A stretch of 64,000 nucleotides of DNA, taken from Polyangia bacterium. Lineage in GTDB: Bacteria; Myxococcota_A; Polyangia; Nannocystales; Nannocystaceae. Each line of letters begins with the position of its first letter. Position 1 is the first letter of the stretch. The notes beneath the pieces were generated by a model that made no database searches, had not been told where the DNA came from, and saw only the letters and a program-made list of their open reading frames with translations. The position numbers and the translations under genes are program-made. Where the stretch lies: the NCBI GenBank assembly GCA_030430565.1, contig JAUIKS010000026.1:107362-171361 (forward strand), given 5' to 3'. Positions 1 through 8,806 of the stretch are shown here, in pieces.

Positions 1-52
1 TCGCGCCGGCGCGGAAGATCTCGACGCCGGAGGAGTCCCAAAACATGTCCAT
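1..52 (-). CDS. Partial hypothetical protein, 5' end only (runs off left edge)
   Basis: The complement of bases 52-1 reads ATG GAC ATG TTT TGG GAC and stays open to the edge, giving 17 residues (MDMFWDSSGVEIFRAGA). A second ATG lies at 46. Upstream, the frame is open only to a stop near 143 and has no other ATG, so the gene probably begins at 52 or 46. There is no clear ribosome-binding site. It would be divergent from the TPR lipoprotein gene that starts at 326. Too little is visible to name a family, and it could be a chance frame. Confidence 0.3.
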   Translation of the reverse strand, partial: MDMFWDSSGVEIFRAGA

Positions 53-325
53 TAGAACATATCGATCACCGCTTCGACGCTGCGGAGAATCTCCCTCGCT
101 CGACGGCTCCCCCAACGCTCCGCCGCCAATCTGTTTGGGGTCTCACGGCGGCGTGCGCTGGCGCGTCCTTCACCCCCTCCCGAGCCGACGGTCGCCCGCG
201 CCGAAAGGTGCGTATGAAACCTCTCATGCCCGGCTGAAGGCGCACGCGCGACGCAACGGCGCGACGCGTGTGCGGACCTCTCTGCATGCGCGGTCTGCTA
301 GACTGCGCGCGCTGGAGGCATGCGT

Positions 326-1948
326 ATGCGCCGTCGACTGTTCACGAAGCTCCCTCTCTGGTTGTCCACGCTCGCGCTCGCGCTCTCGCTCAGCGTCGGC
401 TGTGTGTACCAGAACTCGATCAAGCGCGGCGACGCGGCCATGGCCGCGGGCCAGTTTGAGACCGCGATCGAGGAGTATCAGAAGGCCCTGTCCAAAAAGC
501 CAGACTCACAAGAGGCGCGGGACAAGCTCGCGCAGGCGCAGGACAAGGCGGTGGAGGTGAAGGCCGACGAGGCCCGCCGCGCGCTCGCCAGCGGCGACTT
601 TATGGGCGCGGTCCGGGTCACGGCGGAGGCCGCCGCGATCCTGCCGAACAGCGCGGTCGTCGGCGCGCTCGTCGAGGAGGTCGTGCCGGCGGCGATCGGC
701 GAGGGGGAGCGGCTGACGGGCGAGGCGCGCTACGCCGACGCGATGGCGCTCTACGACGCGCTGACGCAGGGCCTGCCGCAGACCCGCGATCGCGTGCAGG
801 CGGCCGCCGACGCGACCCGCGACGCCTGGGTCGCGGCCCTCGACGCCGGCGCCAAGGCGGCCGAGGCCGCGGGCCGCAAGGCCGACGCGCTGCTGCAGCG
901 CGCGCAGATCGTCGCGCTCAACGGCGACGGCGCGGTCAAGGCGGAGTGCGATCGCCTGCGCCAGGAGCTGCGCGCGACCCACGGCTTGATCATCGCGCAG
1001 AAGGGTCGTGACGCCGGCTTCAAGGCCCTCTCGCCGCGCCTGGTCGGCAGCGACAGCGTCCGCTGGCTGCAGGTCTTGGCGCCCGGGACCAAGGAGCCGC
1101 CGGCGCGCGCGACCCTCGAGTTCGGCGTCAGCCGGGCGAAGTTTAAGACCGACAAGGCGCGCCGGAGCGAGACGGCGAAGTACCAGTCCGGGACCAAGCA
1201 GGTCCCGAACCCGTTCTACGAGCAGCGCCAGCGCGGCGTCACCGAGCAGGAGACCCGCGTCGTGCAGGCCGAGCAGGACGTGATGAAGCAGCAGCAGAAG
1301 GTCGAGCAGTACCGGACCGACGTCGCGCGCGAGGGCGACACGCCCGGCACCACGACCGGCGCCGAGCAGAACCTGTACAACGCCGAGAACCGGCTCGAGA
1401 GCGAGCGCCGCAGCCTGCAGTCCGAGCAGAACCAGCTGATGCAGAAGCAGCGCGAGCTCGCCAACACCCCGCAGTACAGCGAGGAGCCGGTCTACGAGAC
1501 CGTGAACTACACCGTCACGACCCACACCCTGCGGGCGACCGCGCAGCTCAGCGGGTCGCTGACGCTCGGTGATGCCGCGCCGATCCAGCTCGGGCAGAGC
1601 CTGAGCGAGGAGGCGCGGGACGACGAGCACGCCGGGCAGGCGCAGGCCAACGTCGCCCCCGACCCCCTCGACCTCCCCTCGCAGGACAGCCTCGCGCAGA
1701 AGCTCGAGGGCCAGGCGCTCGCGGTGCTCGAGGCCGCGATCAACAGCGGCTTCAGCACCTACCGCGCCGGCTTCATGAGCCAGGCGCAGGGCGCCGCCAA
1801 CGACGACGCGAAGGTCGAGAGCCTGGTGCTCTTCACGCTGATCGACCCGACGCAATCCGACGCGCAGGTCGACGCGACGCTGTGGCAGCTGCGCGGGATC
1901 CCGAACGCCAGCACGCTGCTGCGCGGTGAAGGCCGCGCGCCGCAGTGA
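326..1948 (+). CDS. TPR-containing outer-membrane-type lipoprotein
   Basis: Predicted protein of 540 residues with a type II signal peptide: a basic n-region, a hydrophobic stretch, and a lipobox ending LSVGC about 23 residues in. Residues 30-75 look like a TPR pair (AAGQFETAIEEYQKAL), followed by more helical repeat to about residue 225. A Gln/Glu-rich coiled coil (KQQQKVEQY, QSEQNQLMQKQRELA) occupies the middle, then a beta-rich tail. An ATG at 320 is also in frame, but the ribosome-binding site GGAGG at 314-318 is too close to it. It suits the ATG at 326 (7-nt spacing), so I chose 326. Function unknown. The coiled-coil/TPR lipoprotein layout suggests an envelope scaffold or assembly role, which is inference. 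Confidence 0.8.
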   Translation: MRRRLFTKLPLWLSTLALALSLSVGCVYQNSIKRGDAAMAAGQFETAIEEYQKALSKKPDSQEARDKLAQAQDKAVEVKADEARRALASGDFMGAVRVTAEAAAILPNSAVVGALVEEVVPAAIGEGERLTGEARYADAMALYDALTQGLPQTRDRVQAAADATRDAWVAALDAGAKAAEAAGRKADALLQRAQIVALNGDGAVKAECDRLRQELRATHGLIIAQKGRDAGFKALSPRLVGSDSVRWLQVLAPGTKEPPARATLEFGVSRAKFKTDKARRSETAKYQSGTKQVPNPFYEQRQRGVTEQETRVVQAEQDVMKQQQKVEQYRTDVAREGDTPGTTTGAEQNLYNAENRLESERRSLQSEQNQLMQKQRELANTPQYSEEPVYETVNYTVTTHTLRATAQLSGSLTLGDAAPIQLGQSLSEEARDDEHAGQAQANVAPDPLDLPSQDSLAQKLEGQALAVLEAAINSGFSTYRAGFMSQAQGAANDDAKVESLVLFTLIDPTQSDAQVDATLWQLRGIPNASTLLRGEGRAPQ

Positions 1949-1991
1949 GGCGAGCCGCGCGTTTTCGCCACGGGCTGCTAAGGTCGCCCGC

Positions 1992-2495
1992 ATGAAGCTC
2001 CAGGCGCCCATCGCTCTCACCCTGCTCGCGCTCACCTCATGCGCGACCGCGACGAACACCGCCCCGGCGACCAGCGAGCCGGCGATGGCGAAGCACGAGG
2101 TCGCGAACGACGGCTTCGACGAGGCCCTCGCCGCCGAGCTGCGGGCGGACGAACACGGCATGGGTCAGTACGTCATCGCGTTCCTCAGGGCGGGGCCAAA
2201 CCGCGATCGCAGCCCAGAGGAAACAGCCGAGCTGCAGAAGCAGCATATGGCGAACATCTCGCGCCTCGCGGCCGAGGGCGTGCTGGTGCTCGCCGGCCCG
2301 TTCCTCGACGACGGCGAGCTGCGCGGGATCTACGTGTTCGACGTGACGGACGTCGAGGAGGCGCGGCGCCTCACCGAGACCGACCCGGCGATCCAGGCGG
2401 GCAGCCTGACCCTCGAGCTGCACCCCTGGTACGGCTCGGCCGCGCTGCGCCAGGTCAACGCGATCCACGAGTCCATCGCGAAGACGAAGATCTAG
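1992..2495 (+). CDS. YciI-like domain lipoprotein
   Basis: Predicted protein of 167 residues. The frame is open from 1926, but the ATG at 1992 begins a proper lipoprotein signal peptide (MKLQAPIALTLLALTSC) and is the likely start. After a Thr/Ala-rich linker, residues 45-160 resemble the YciI/YCII-related ferredoxin-like fold: a strand with QYVIAFLRAGP, a helix with His (QKQHMANISRLAAEG), then VLAGPFLDDGELRGIYVFD and a C-terminal EAR..TETDPAIQAG segment. YCII domains are usually small cytoplasmic proteins, so a lipid-anchored one is less common but known in myxobacteria. Catalytic role unknown. It is convergent with the SUKH-like gene, with 14 bases between the two stops. Confidence 0.7.
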   Translation: MKLQAPIALTLLALTSCATATNTAPATSEPAMAKHEVANDGFDEALAAELRADEHGMGQYVIAFLRAGPNRDRSPEETAELQKQHMANISRLAAEGVLVLAGPFLDDGELRGIYVFDVTDVEEARRLTETDPAIQAGSLTLELHPWYGSAALRQVNAIHESIAKTKI

Positions 2496-2509
2496 ACGAG
2501 CGGCGCGCG

Positions 2510-2983
2510 TCAGCGTCGGTACGCGCGGTGCCAGCCGGGGACGAAGTGGTGCTCGACGATCGCGTCGATCATCGCGCCGAAGCGCAGCGTGAGCGGCTCG
2601 ACGTCAAAGTCGAAGGCGACCGCGGTCTCGAGCGTCCGCGGGTCACAGAGCCACAGCGATCGCTCGTGCATGGCGAACACGTGGTAGCCCGCGAAGTCCT
2701 CGGCCTCCTCCGCGTCATCAGGGAGGCCGGAGTACTCTTGCATGTGGGTCCAGCCCGGCGTCGCGACGAACGCGTCGAGGCTGAGGATACGCAGCTCGAG
2801 CTCCGCGCGCGTCAGCGCGACGCCGTTGAGCTGCGTGTAGAACTCGAGCAGCGGGGGGCTCGGCGGGAGCCCGGCCGCGCGCAGGACCGCCTCCGCCGCC
2901 GACCGTGACAGCGCAGCGCCGCGCTCGCCCACCGTCAGCCCAGGAACGCCGCGAATCCGCTCGATGAGGTCTCGAGATGTCAT
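2510..2983 (-). CDS. SMI1/KNR4 (SUKH)-like protein
   Basis: Predicted protein of 157 residues. The start at 2983 follows a purine-rich GAGAGAGGA at good spacing, whereas the open frame extends to 3013 without one. The sequence has a SUKH-like layout: an N-terminal helix, then LPPSPPLLEFYTQLNGVAL (the family's 'lP..l..fY...NG' signature) and a later strand pair with FAMHERSLWLCDP. SUKH domains occur as immunity proteins and as general interaction modules. No toxin gene is adjacent, so an immunity role is not supported here. The gene starts 26 bases after the decarboxylase stop, in the same direction, as the last gene of a probable three-gene operon. Confidence 0.6.
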   Translation of the reverse strand: MTSRDLIERIRGVPGLTVGERGAALSRSAAEAVLRAAGLPPSPPLLEFYTQLNGVALTRAELELRILSLDAFVATPGWTHMQEYSGLPDDAEEAEDFAGYHVFAMHERSLWLCDPRTLETAVAFDFDVEPLTLRFGAMIDAIVEHHFVPGWHRAYRR

Positions 2984-3009
2984 AGGTCCTCTCTCTCCGA
3001 TTCTTCGGG

Positions 3010-4431
3010 TCAAAACGGGTACTTCTGCAGCACGTCGAGCGCGAGCGTGAGGAGCTGCTGGACCTGCTCGGGCGTCTCGGCGGGCAGCTCGCTCGATCCG
3101 GCGCCGTAGACGGCCGAGCTGCGCGGCTTCTGCCCGGCGCGCTGCTTGGCGTAGGCGACGGCCGCGGCCAGATCTGTCTCAAAGGCCTCAACGACGCCCG
3201 GCCGCGTCTGCGGCCTGGTGACGCACATGTGGATCGCCTCGGGGTCCTGCTGCCCGTTGAAGCGCCAGCCCTGCCCCGCCATGTGATCGTTGACGTGATA
3301 GACGTTGAACGCGTCGGAGCGGAACGAGAAGCAGAAGGTCGGATCCCCCATCAGCGTGAGCTCCGGGTGGCTGCAGACGATCGCCCGCATCCGCGCCGCG
3401 GTCTCGAAGATCTGCCTCGCGTAGCGCAGGTAGCCCTCGCGCCCGTAGGAGACCATCGCGGCCCAGGTCGCCGCGAGCAGCCCGCCGGAGCGGCTGCCGG
3501 CGAGGCCGTTGGAGACGTAGGCGCCGCCCTTCCACGCCGGCGCGATGAAGTACTGACGCCGGCGAAACTCGGTGTCGCGGTACAGCACCACCGAGGTGCC
3601 CTTGAGCCCGTAGCCGTACTTGTGGGTGTCGGCGGAGATCGAGGTCACGCCCGGCAGGCGGAAGTCGAAGACCGGGATGTCGTAGCCCAGCTGCTCGCCC
3701 CAGGGCAGGATGAAGCCGCCCAGGCAGGCGTCGACGTGCAGCCACAGGTCGCGCTCCACGGCGAGCTCGGAGAGCGCGGCGATCGGGTCGATGGTCCCGT
3801 AGGGGTAGTTGCCGGCCGAGCCCACGAGCGCGATCGTGCGCCCGTCGATCAGCCCGCGCACGGCGTCCACGTCGACCCGCGTCGTCTCGTCCACCGGCGC
3901 CACGCGGATCTCGACGCCGAGCAGGTGACCGGCCTTGTGAAACGCCGGGTGGGCGGTCGCCGGCACGATGACGTTCGGCGCCGTGACGCCGCGCTCCTCG
4001 CGGGCGCGGTCGCGGTAGGCGAGGATCGGGTTGATGATGCTCTCGGTGCCGCCGAAGCCGAGCGCGCCGCAGGCGGTCTCGTCGGGGTGGTGCTCCTGCA
4101 CGGCTGACCCGTGGAGCATGTCGAGCGACATCGCGATGATGTCGGTCTCGAAGCGCGTCATGCTCGGGCACATGTCGCGCTGCAGCGCGTTGATGTACGA
4201 GAACCGCGCGTAGACCTGGTTGAGGAAGTCGTAGTGCTCGTGGTCGCCGCTGTACATGCTGCCGGAGCAGCGCCCGCCCTCCCACGACCTGTTCTCCGCC
4301 CGCGCGATGCCGTCGAGCTCGCGCAGGATCTCGGCGCGCTCGCGGCCGGCCTCGGGGAGCGCACGGATCACGCCGTAGCGCTCGGCGTAGGGGTAGAAGC
4401 TCTTGATCAGGTTGGTCAGGTCGTCGCTCAT
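3010..4431 (-). CDS. PLP-dependent lyase/decarboxylase, sphingosine-1-phosphate lyase-like
   Basis: Predicted protein of 473 residues. Fold type I PLP enzyme of the group II decarboxylase/sphingosine-phosphate-lyase family. The Schiff-base lysine is in ISADTHKYGYGLKG (about residue 271), preceded by WLHVDACLGGFILPW (the PLP-binding Asp region) and the substrate-side motif GRCSGSMYSGDHEHYDFL. GFGGTESIINPILAYRDRA matches the 'TGGTES' phosphate-binding loop. The ATG at 4431 has GAGGG upstream and lies 7 bases after the kinase stop, so the frame extension to 4512 is unlikely to be translated. Known members cleave phosphorylated long-chain bases or decarboxylate amino acids, and the substrate here is not determinable. 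Pairing with a small-molecule kinase fits a 'phosphorylate, then cleave' pathway (inference). Confidence 0.85.
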   Translation of the reverse strand: MSDDLTNLIKSFYPYAERYGVIRALPEAGRERAEILRELDGIARAENRSWEGGRCSGSMYSGDHEHYDFLNQVYARFSYINALQRDMCPSMTRFETDIIAMSLDMLHGSAVQEHHPDETACGALGFGGTESIINPILAYRDRAREERGVTAPNVIVPATAHPAFHKAGHLLGVEIRVAPVDETTRVDVDAVRGLIDGRTIALVGSAGNYPYGTIDPIAALSELAVERDLWLHVDACLGGFILPWGEQLGYDIPVFDFRLPGVTSISADTHKYGYGLKGTSVVLYRDTEFRRRQYFIAPAWKGGAYVSNGLAGSRSGGLLAATWAAMVSYGREGYLRYARQIFETAARMRAIVCSHPELTLMGDPTFCFSFRSDAFNVYHVNDHMAGQGWRFNGQQDPEAIHMCVTRPQTRPGVVEAFETDLAAAVAYAKQRAGQKPRSSAVYGAGSSELPAETPEQVQQLLTLALDVLQKYPF

Positions 4432-4438
4432 GCTGCCC

Positions 4439-6031
4439 TCATCTCGCGCTCGGGCCCCCGGGGCTGTTGAGCGCGTGGAAGATCGATCGGTTGCGCCGAA
4501 AGGCGCGCTCAAACTGCGTGAACACGCGGCGGTAGGGCTCCGCCAGCGCCGCGCGCGGCTCGGCCACGCTGGCGATCGGCACGCGCGCCTCGAAGTCCTC
4601 GGGCGCGGCGAGGCCGGCGCGGTAGAAGCCGAGCAGCGCGACGCCGCGGCACAGCGCGAAGCGCGGGCTCTCGACGCGGTGCACCGGCAGCTCGAGGATG
4701 TCGGCGATGATCTGCGCCCACGGATCGAGCAGCGCGCCGCCGCCGAAGAACACGAGGTGCGTGAGCCGCCGCCCCAAGAACCGCTCGACCGGCCGCAGCA
4801 GCCAGCGGAGGTTGAAGGCGACGCCCTCGAGCGTCGCGCGGGCGAGCTGCTCCCGAGTTGTTTCGAGGGACATGTTCAAAAATCCACCTCGCACGCGGCC
4901 GTCCTCCGCCGGCGAGACCGAGCCGCTGAGCCAGGGCAGAAACAGCAGGCCGCCGGCGCCCGGGCGCGTGTTGGCGAGCGCGCGCGCGAGCGCGGCGTAG
5001 CGCTCGGGCGCGCGGTGGTCGCCGAAGCCGTCGTCGGCGAACACGAAGCGGTCGAGCAGCGTCTCCACGGCGCGCCCGCCGACGCCGTTCTCGGCGATGA
5101 TCGTGTACTCGCCGGCGATCGGGCTCGGCATCGTCGCGAGCGAGTCGCGGACGGAGGTCCGCTTGCGCGGCGCGTGGGTCACGAGCACGCTCGAGGTGCC
5201 GATGCTGATCCCCGCGTGCGTGCTCGAGCGCGCGATCGCGAAGCTCGCGGCGCCCCCGGCCTGGGTGTCGTTGCAGGGCGAGAACACGCGCGCGCCGGCG
5301 GGCAGCCCGAGGCGCTCGGCCGCGTCGGCGCGCAGCGTGCCGACGTCGGCGCCGATCTCGAGCAGCTCGGGCAGCTTGTCTGGATCGATCCCCGACGCGC
5401 GCACCAGCGCCGGGTGGTAGCGGGGCGCTCGCGGCCGGCGGTTGTCGACCACGAGCATCATGAACGCGGTGCAGGGGTTCGTAGCGACGCGCCCGGTCAT
5501 CCACGCGGTGACGAAGTCCGCCGGCTCGAGGAACGCGGCCGTACGCGCGTAGACCTCGGGGCGCGCGAGCTTGATCCAGCGCATGTGCGCCAGCGAGTCG
5601 TTGCCCGAGCCGAGCGGCGGGACCCCGTGGTAGCGGATGAAGCGGAGCATCCCCAGCGGGCCGGTGACGAGCGCGGGGCCGCCCGGGAGCGCGCGCAGGG
5701 CCTCGGGCGCGCCGCGCTGATCCATCCAGAGCACCATATTCATCAGCGGGCGCGCGCGCGCGTCGACGGCGATGATCGAGGAGAATTGACTGCAGACGGC
5801 GACGCCGATCACGTCCCCGCGGCGCGCGGGCGCCGAGCCCACGGCCTGACGGCTCGCCGCGGCGATCGCCTCGAGCACCGCAGCCGGGTCTTGCTCGGCG
5901 CCGCGCCCGGACACGCGGAGGGTCTGGATCGGCGCGAGGCCGGTCGCCAGCAGCCGACCCGCGTCGTCGACCAGCGCCGCCTTCACGCCGCTCGTGCCGA
6001 GGTCAATGGCGAGGATCAGGGGGTCGGGCAT
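4439..6031 (-). CDS. FGGY-family carbohydrate kinase (xylulokinase-like)
   Basis: Predicted protein of 530 residues, about the family length (480-530). It begins with the ASKHA phosphate-1 motif ILAIDLGTSGVKAALVD and carries WMDQRG, the central FSPCNDTQAGGAASFAI segment, GISIGTSS (phosphate-2) and VFFGGGALLDPWAQIIAD (adenosine motif). Such enzymes use ATP to phosphorylate xylulose, gluconate, glycerol or related polyols in the cytoplasm, and the substrate cannot be read from the sequence. It is first in an operon with the PLP lyase (7-base gap) and the SUKH-like gene. The ATG at 6031 is the only good N-terminal start for the ASKHA motif. Confidence 0.88.
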   Translation of the reverse strand: MPDPLILAIDLGTSGVKAALVDDAGRLLATGLAPIQTLRVSGRGAEQDPAAVLEAIAAASRQAVGSAPARRGDVIGVAVCSQFSSIIAVDARARPLMNMVLWMDQRGAPEALRALPGGPALVTGPLGMLRFIRYHGVPPLGSGNDSLAHMRWIKLARPEVYARTAAFLEPADFVTAWMTGRVATNPCTAFMMLVVDNRRPRAPRYHPALVRASGIDPDKLPELLEIGADVGTLRADAAERLGLPAGARVFSPCNDTQAGGAASFAIARSSTHAGISIGTSSVLVTHAPRKRTSVRDSLATMPSPIAGEYTIIAENGVGGRAVETLLDRFVFADDGFGDHRAPERYAALARALANTRPGAGGLLFLPWLSGSVSPAEDGRVRGGFLNMSLETTREQLARATLEGVAFNLRWLLRPVERFLGRRLTHLVFFGGGALLDPWAQIIADILELPVHRVESPRFALCRGVALLGFYRAGLAAPEDFEARVPIASVAEPRAALAEPYRRVFTQFERAFRRNRSIFHALNSPGGPSAR

Positions 6032-6440
6032 AAGCGCGCCGCGCGGAGTGTAACGCGAAACCGTGTACGCCCGTGCGGGCGAACCACGACACCGGCGCGG
6101 CGCTCGGTCAACGCGACGTCGGGGTCGGAGAGCGCGACACCGTGGAACGACCGGGGATCCGCCTCCGGCCGCTGCTCGCCGGCTGGGCTCCTGGGGCGAT
6201 GATCCGCGCGATCGCTACGCAGATGCACCCCGGTCCCCGATCGAGCTCGCCCGCGTCGCCGCGCTCGCGCGCCAGGTGATCGAAGACAACGGCTACGGCG
6301 TCGTCATCGAGGTGCTAGCCCTACGAGGCGCGAGTGGGCGACACAAGGGCTCGGTGGATACCGAGCTCGGCACGCTCGCCGACGCTGCTTGGACGATCAT
6401 CCAGCGCCTCCCGGCTGCATACCGCGGCGGGTTGGGGCCG
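6032..6440. other. Intergenic stretch with a possible coding remnant
   Basis: These 409 bases lie upstream of the FGGY kinase and downstream of the LRR-like lipoprotein. On the plus strand, about 6236-6420 reads with coding-like codon use (IELARVAALARQVIEDNGYG ... GTLADAAWTIIQRLP). It has no convincing start, and its frame then runs antisense into the neighbouring lipoprotein gene. It may be a decayed gene fragment, and I recognise no family. Nothing else is clear. Confidence 0.25.
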
Positions 6441-7178
6441 CTACTGGCAGCTCCCGTCGACGCACGTGCCGGCGCACTCGAGGTTATCCTCTACTGTGAC
6501 GTTGATCGGGAGATGGAGCGCCGAGAGCACGTCGGCGAGCTCCTGAGCTGCGCACTGATCGAGATCGTTGTTATCCCAGATCGTGATGTATTCGCCGACC
6601 CGCGTCAGCGACCCGCCTTTCTCAGGGTTGAGCGCGTCGAGGTTCGTCAAGTCATGGTTCTTGGTGATGCTCAGCGCGCGCTCGATACGAGTGAGCCCCT
6701 CGAGGCCCTTCAGCGAGGTCAAGTTGGGATTCGAGAACACCGAGAAGTCTGTGCCCTCGACGAGGGTCAGACTCTCAAGGCCCTCGAGCGACGTGAGCCC
6801 GGGGTTCTCTGTAATCCGAACATGACTCTCGGCGTGCTCGAGACAATGCAAGCTCGAGAGTTCGAAGGGCTCGAAGTTGCGGCCGATCGAGAGCGGCCCC
6901 GTGATCCGGGTGACACCTTCTAGCTCCGAGAGCTGATGCGGGCCCTCGTCATTTTGGTACGTGAACCAGCCCTCCCAAACCTTGGGCGGGCAGCCCTCGC
7001 CGTCCCACTCGGTCGTGCCCGTGTCCTCGACCGTCGCGGTGACCGCGTTGCCGGTCCACGTGCTCGCCATCCCCGTCGACGTGCTCGAGTCCGTCACCGC
7101 GCCCTCGCTGTCTCCGCACGCCGCGACAGCGCTCAAAAGACATGCCCATAAAACCATGTCCTTGCGCGCGCGCGTCAT
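6441..7178 (-). CDS. Lipoprotein with leucine-rich / receptor-L-like repeats
   Basis: Predicted protein of 245 residues from the ATG at 7178; alternatives are 7157 and 7229, and none has a strong ribosome-binding site. The signal peptide ends in a lipobox (LLSAVAAC, then GDSEG), followed by a Ser/Thr linker. The body repeats a pattern of roughly 22-26 residues: VTRITGPLSIGRNFEPFELS, then VRITENPGLTSLEGLESLTL, then FSVFSNPNLTSLKGLEGLTR, then LSITKNHDLTNLDAL. This is the solenoid seen in receptor-L-domain-like surface proteins of myxobacteria. The C-terminus has four Cys (QCAA, LECAGTCVDGSCQ), probably disulphides. Likely exported and lipid-anchored. Ligand unknown. Confidence 0.75.
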   Translation of the reverse strand: MTRARKDMVLWACLLSAVAACGDSEGAVTDSSTSTGMASTWTGNAVTATVEDTGTTEWDGEGCPPKVWEGWFTYQNDEGPHQLSELEGVTRITGPLSIGRNFEPFELSSLHCLEHAESHVRITENPGLTSLEGLESLTLVEGTDFSVFSNPNLTSLKGLEGLTRIERALSITKNHDLTNLDALNPEKGGSLTRVGEYITIWDNNDLDQCAAQELADVLSALHLPINVTVEDNLECAGTCVDGSCQ

Positions 7179-7535
7179 CCCCCAGGGACGCCGCTTGATG
7201 GAGGAGGCACGCTCGCTTCGCGCGTTCATCTCACACAGTATCGCGCCATCGGATGGCGCCGACACGAGCAATCGCGTGTAGAGTTTGCGTGTTGTGGGCT
7301 CTCGCTCCATCTCGGGATCGAAGCGACCGCGAAATTCATGCGTATCGACCGTGAGACAATCGTCTCTCCGATTCGGAGCAGTGTGAACTCGCGCGTGAAT
7401 ACGGTCTTGCGTGGTTTTCCTGCGAGAAGCGAGCGCCGCGCCCGGCCGCGCCGATTGCCAATACGGGTGATGCATGCAACGATCGTCGCGCTCGCCTCAT
7501 CGTCGTCTCGGCGCGTCGATCGCGAGGGAGAGACC
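7179..7535. other. Divergent intergenic region between two lipoprotein genes
   Basis: These 357 bases separate the minus-strand LRR-like lipoprotein from the plus-strand Cys-rich lipoprotein, so both promoters should be here. The stretch is less GC-rich than its surroundings. A short inverted repeat, GAGAC-AATC-GTCTC, is visible near 7350-7363. I see no convincing -35/-10 pair and no gene. Confidence 0.4.
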
Positions 7536-8159
7536 ATGCAATCAGCTCATCGCTCGCCGCGCTGGCGCTCGAGATTCTTGTCGCCCCCCGTGGGTGTCGT
7601 GCTCTCGCTTCTCGGCTTCCTGATCCTAGCGAGCTGCTCGGGCGCGGGCTCTGAAGACACCACGCTGTGCCCGATCGGGGCTGACGGCTGCCCGTGCAGC
7701 CAGGGAGGCGCCTGCGATCCCGGCCTCGCCTGCGCGGGGGATGTCTGCGTCGATCCCGGCTGCCCCGTCGGCTCGCTGCTTTGCGCCTGTGATCATGGGT
7801 ACTGCGGCGAAGGTCTGATCTGTGACGAGAATACGTGCCGCTGCCCCGAGGTCGGGGGCCCGGAGGAGTGCCCCAACAGCGACACCAACTCGGCCAACGA
7901 CGACTTCGTCTTCGACCCCGACTTTGAGGTGTTCCGCTGCTTCGTGCCGGTTAACTGCACCATCAGGGACGAGGAGGCCTGCGTCTGCTACGGGTGCCTC
8001 AACGACGGCGAGTGCGGAAACTTCGAGGATTGTGTATGCCCGGATTGTCAGGACATGATCTCATGCCATAGCAAGTCGTGTAGCGACAACGGATCGTGTG
8101 AGCCCGAGTTTGAGGGCTGCAGCTGCCGGGACTGCTGGACGCACCCGGCGTGTGACTAG
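7536..8159 (+). CDS. Cys-rich lipoprotein, copy 1 of a tandem pair
   Basis: Predicted protein of 207 residues. The frame opens at 7338, but the ATG at 7536 has GAGGGAG 5 bases upstream and begins a lipoprotein signal peptide (LLGFLILASC), so it is the start. The mature protein has more than 25 Cys. The first module, GADGCPCSQGGACDPGLAC followed by VCVDPGC, resembles the EGF-like/'CPC..GG.CDPGL.C' modules of myxobacterial surface proteins. The second half has NFEDCVCPDCQD and EFEGCSCRDC. The next gene encodes a clear paralogue with the same order of modules. No catalytic motif is visible. Probably a disulphide-rich surface binding protein (inference). Confidence 0.8.
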   Translation: MQSAHRSPRWRSRFLSPPVGVVLSLLGFLILASCSGAGSEDTTLCPIGADGCPCSQGGACDPGLACAGDVCVDPGCPVGSLLCACDHGYCGEGLICDENTCRCPEVGGPEECPNSDTNSANDDFVFDPDFEVFRCFVPVNCTIRDEEACVCYGCLNDGECGNFEDCVCPDCQDMISCHSKSCSDNGSCEPEFEGCSCRDCWTHPACD

Positions 8160-8170
8160 GGGAACCCGCG

Positions 8171-8752
8171 ATGCTCCGGACGATTCTCGAACGAATGAGC
8201 GACTCACGACGCGCGTGGTTCACGACCGGGCTCGGGCTGCTCTGCGCGGCGTCGCTGACAGTCTGCAACGACGGCTCAAACGGCTCAAACGACACGGACG
8301 GTGAATGCCCGATCGCGGCGGAGGGCTGCCCGTGCACCGAGGGAGGCGCCTGTGATGCCGGCCTCCTCTGTGGCGACGGGCTGTGTACCAATCCGGGCTG
8401 CGATGTCGGGAGCATGGGGTGCATCTGCGACGCCGGCCTCTGCGGTGACGGCTTGGTTTGCGACGCGGGGAAGTGCGAATGCCCTCCATCAGGGGGACCA
8501 CCGGAGTGCGACGGCGAGTTTATCTGCCACTTCACACAGGACTTTTGCACGTTCGCCGATCTCGACACATGTGTTTGCAATGGCTGCACGACGAACTCGA
8601 AGTGCAACGGCTTCGAGGATTGCGTTTGCCACGATTGTAAGGACCAGCCATCGTGCGGCGCTGGCACCAATACCTGTGACGATGACGGTATGTGCGACCC
8701 TTACCTCGAGGGCTGCGAGTGCGCTGACTGCAAATTGCATCCGTGGTGCTAA
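8171..8752 (+). CDS. Cys-rich lipoprotein, copy 2 of a tandem pair
   Basis: Predicted protein of 193 residues starting 11 bases after copy 1 ends, with AGGGGA upstream of the ATG. The signal peptide ends in a lipobox (AASLTVC). It mirrors copy 1 module by module: AAEGCPCTEGGACDAGLLC, then LCTNPGCDVGSMGCICDAG, later GFEDCVCHDCKD and YLEGCECADCKLHPWC. The close order and short gap indicate tandem duplication and cotranscription. The divergence between copies lies mostly in the spacer between modules. Function unknown, likely on the outer surface. Confidence 0.8.
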   Translation: MLRTILERMSDSRRAWFTTGLGLLCAASLTVCNDGSNGSNDTDGECPIAAEGCPCTEGGACDAGLLCGDGLCTNPGCDVGSMGCICDAGLCGDGLVCDAGKCECPPSGGPPECDGEFICHFTQDFCTFADLDTCVCNGCTTNSKCNGFEDCVCHDCKDQPSCGAGTNTCDDDGMCDPYLEGCECADCKLHPWC

Positions 8753-8806
8753 CCGGCGCCGCGCAAGCGAGGGGACGATCCTCCTCCGCTGTGATACCGT
8801 CCCCGC

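Noticed and set aside
506..2161. Long minus-strand frame opposite the TPR lipoprotein
   Set aside because: At this GC content antisense frames are often open. The composition is Leu/Arg/Ala-rich with no family match, while the plus strand has a signal peptide and TPRs.
2510..2983. SUKH-like protein as a toxin-immunity gene
   Set aside because: No adjacent polymorphic-toxin gene; it sits in a metabolic operon, so only the fold is claimed.
4403..6202. 599-codon plus-strand frame opposite the FGGY kinase
   Set aside because: Antisense shadow: Arg/Ala/Glu/Gly-rich, no motifs, and the minus strand carries clear ASKHA motifs.
6063..6923. 286-codon plus-strand frame overlapping the LRR-like lipoprotein
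   Set aside because: Its right half is antisense to the lipoprotein gene. Only about 6236-6420 has coding feel, noted as a possible fragment.
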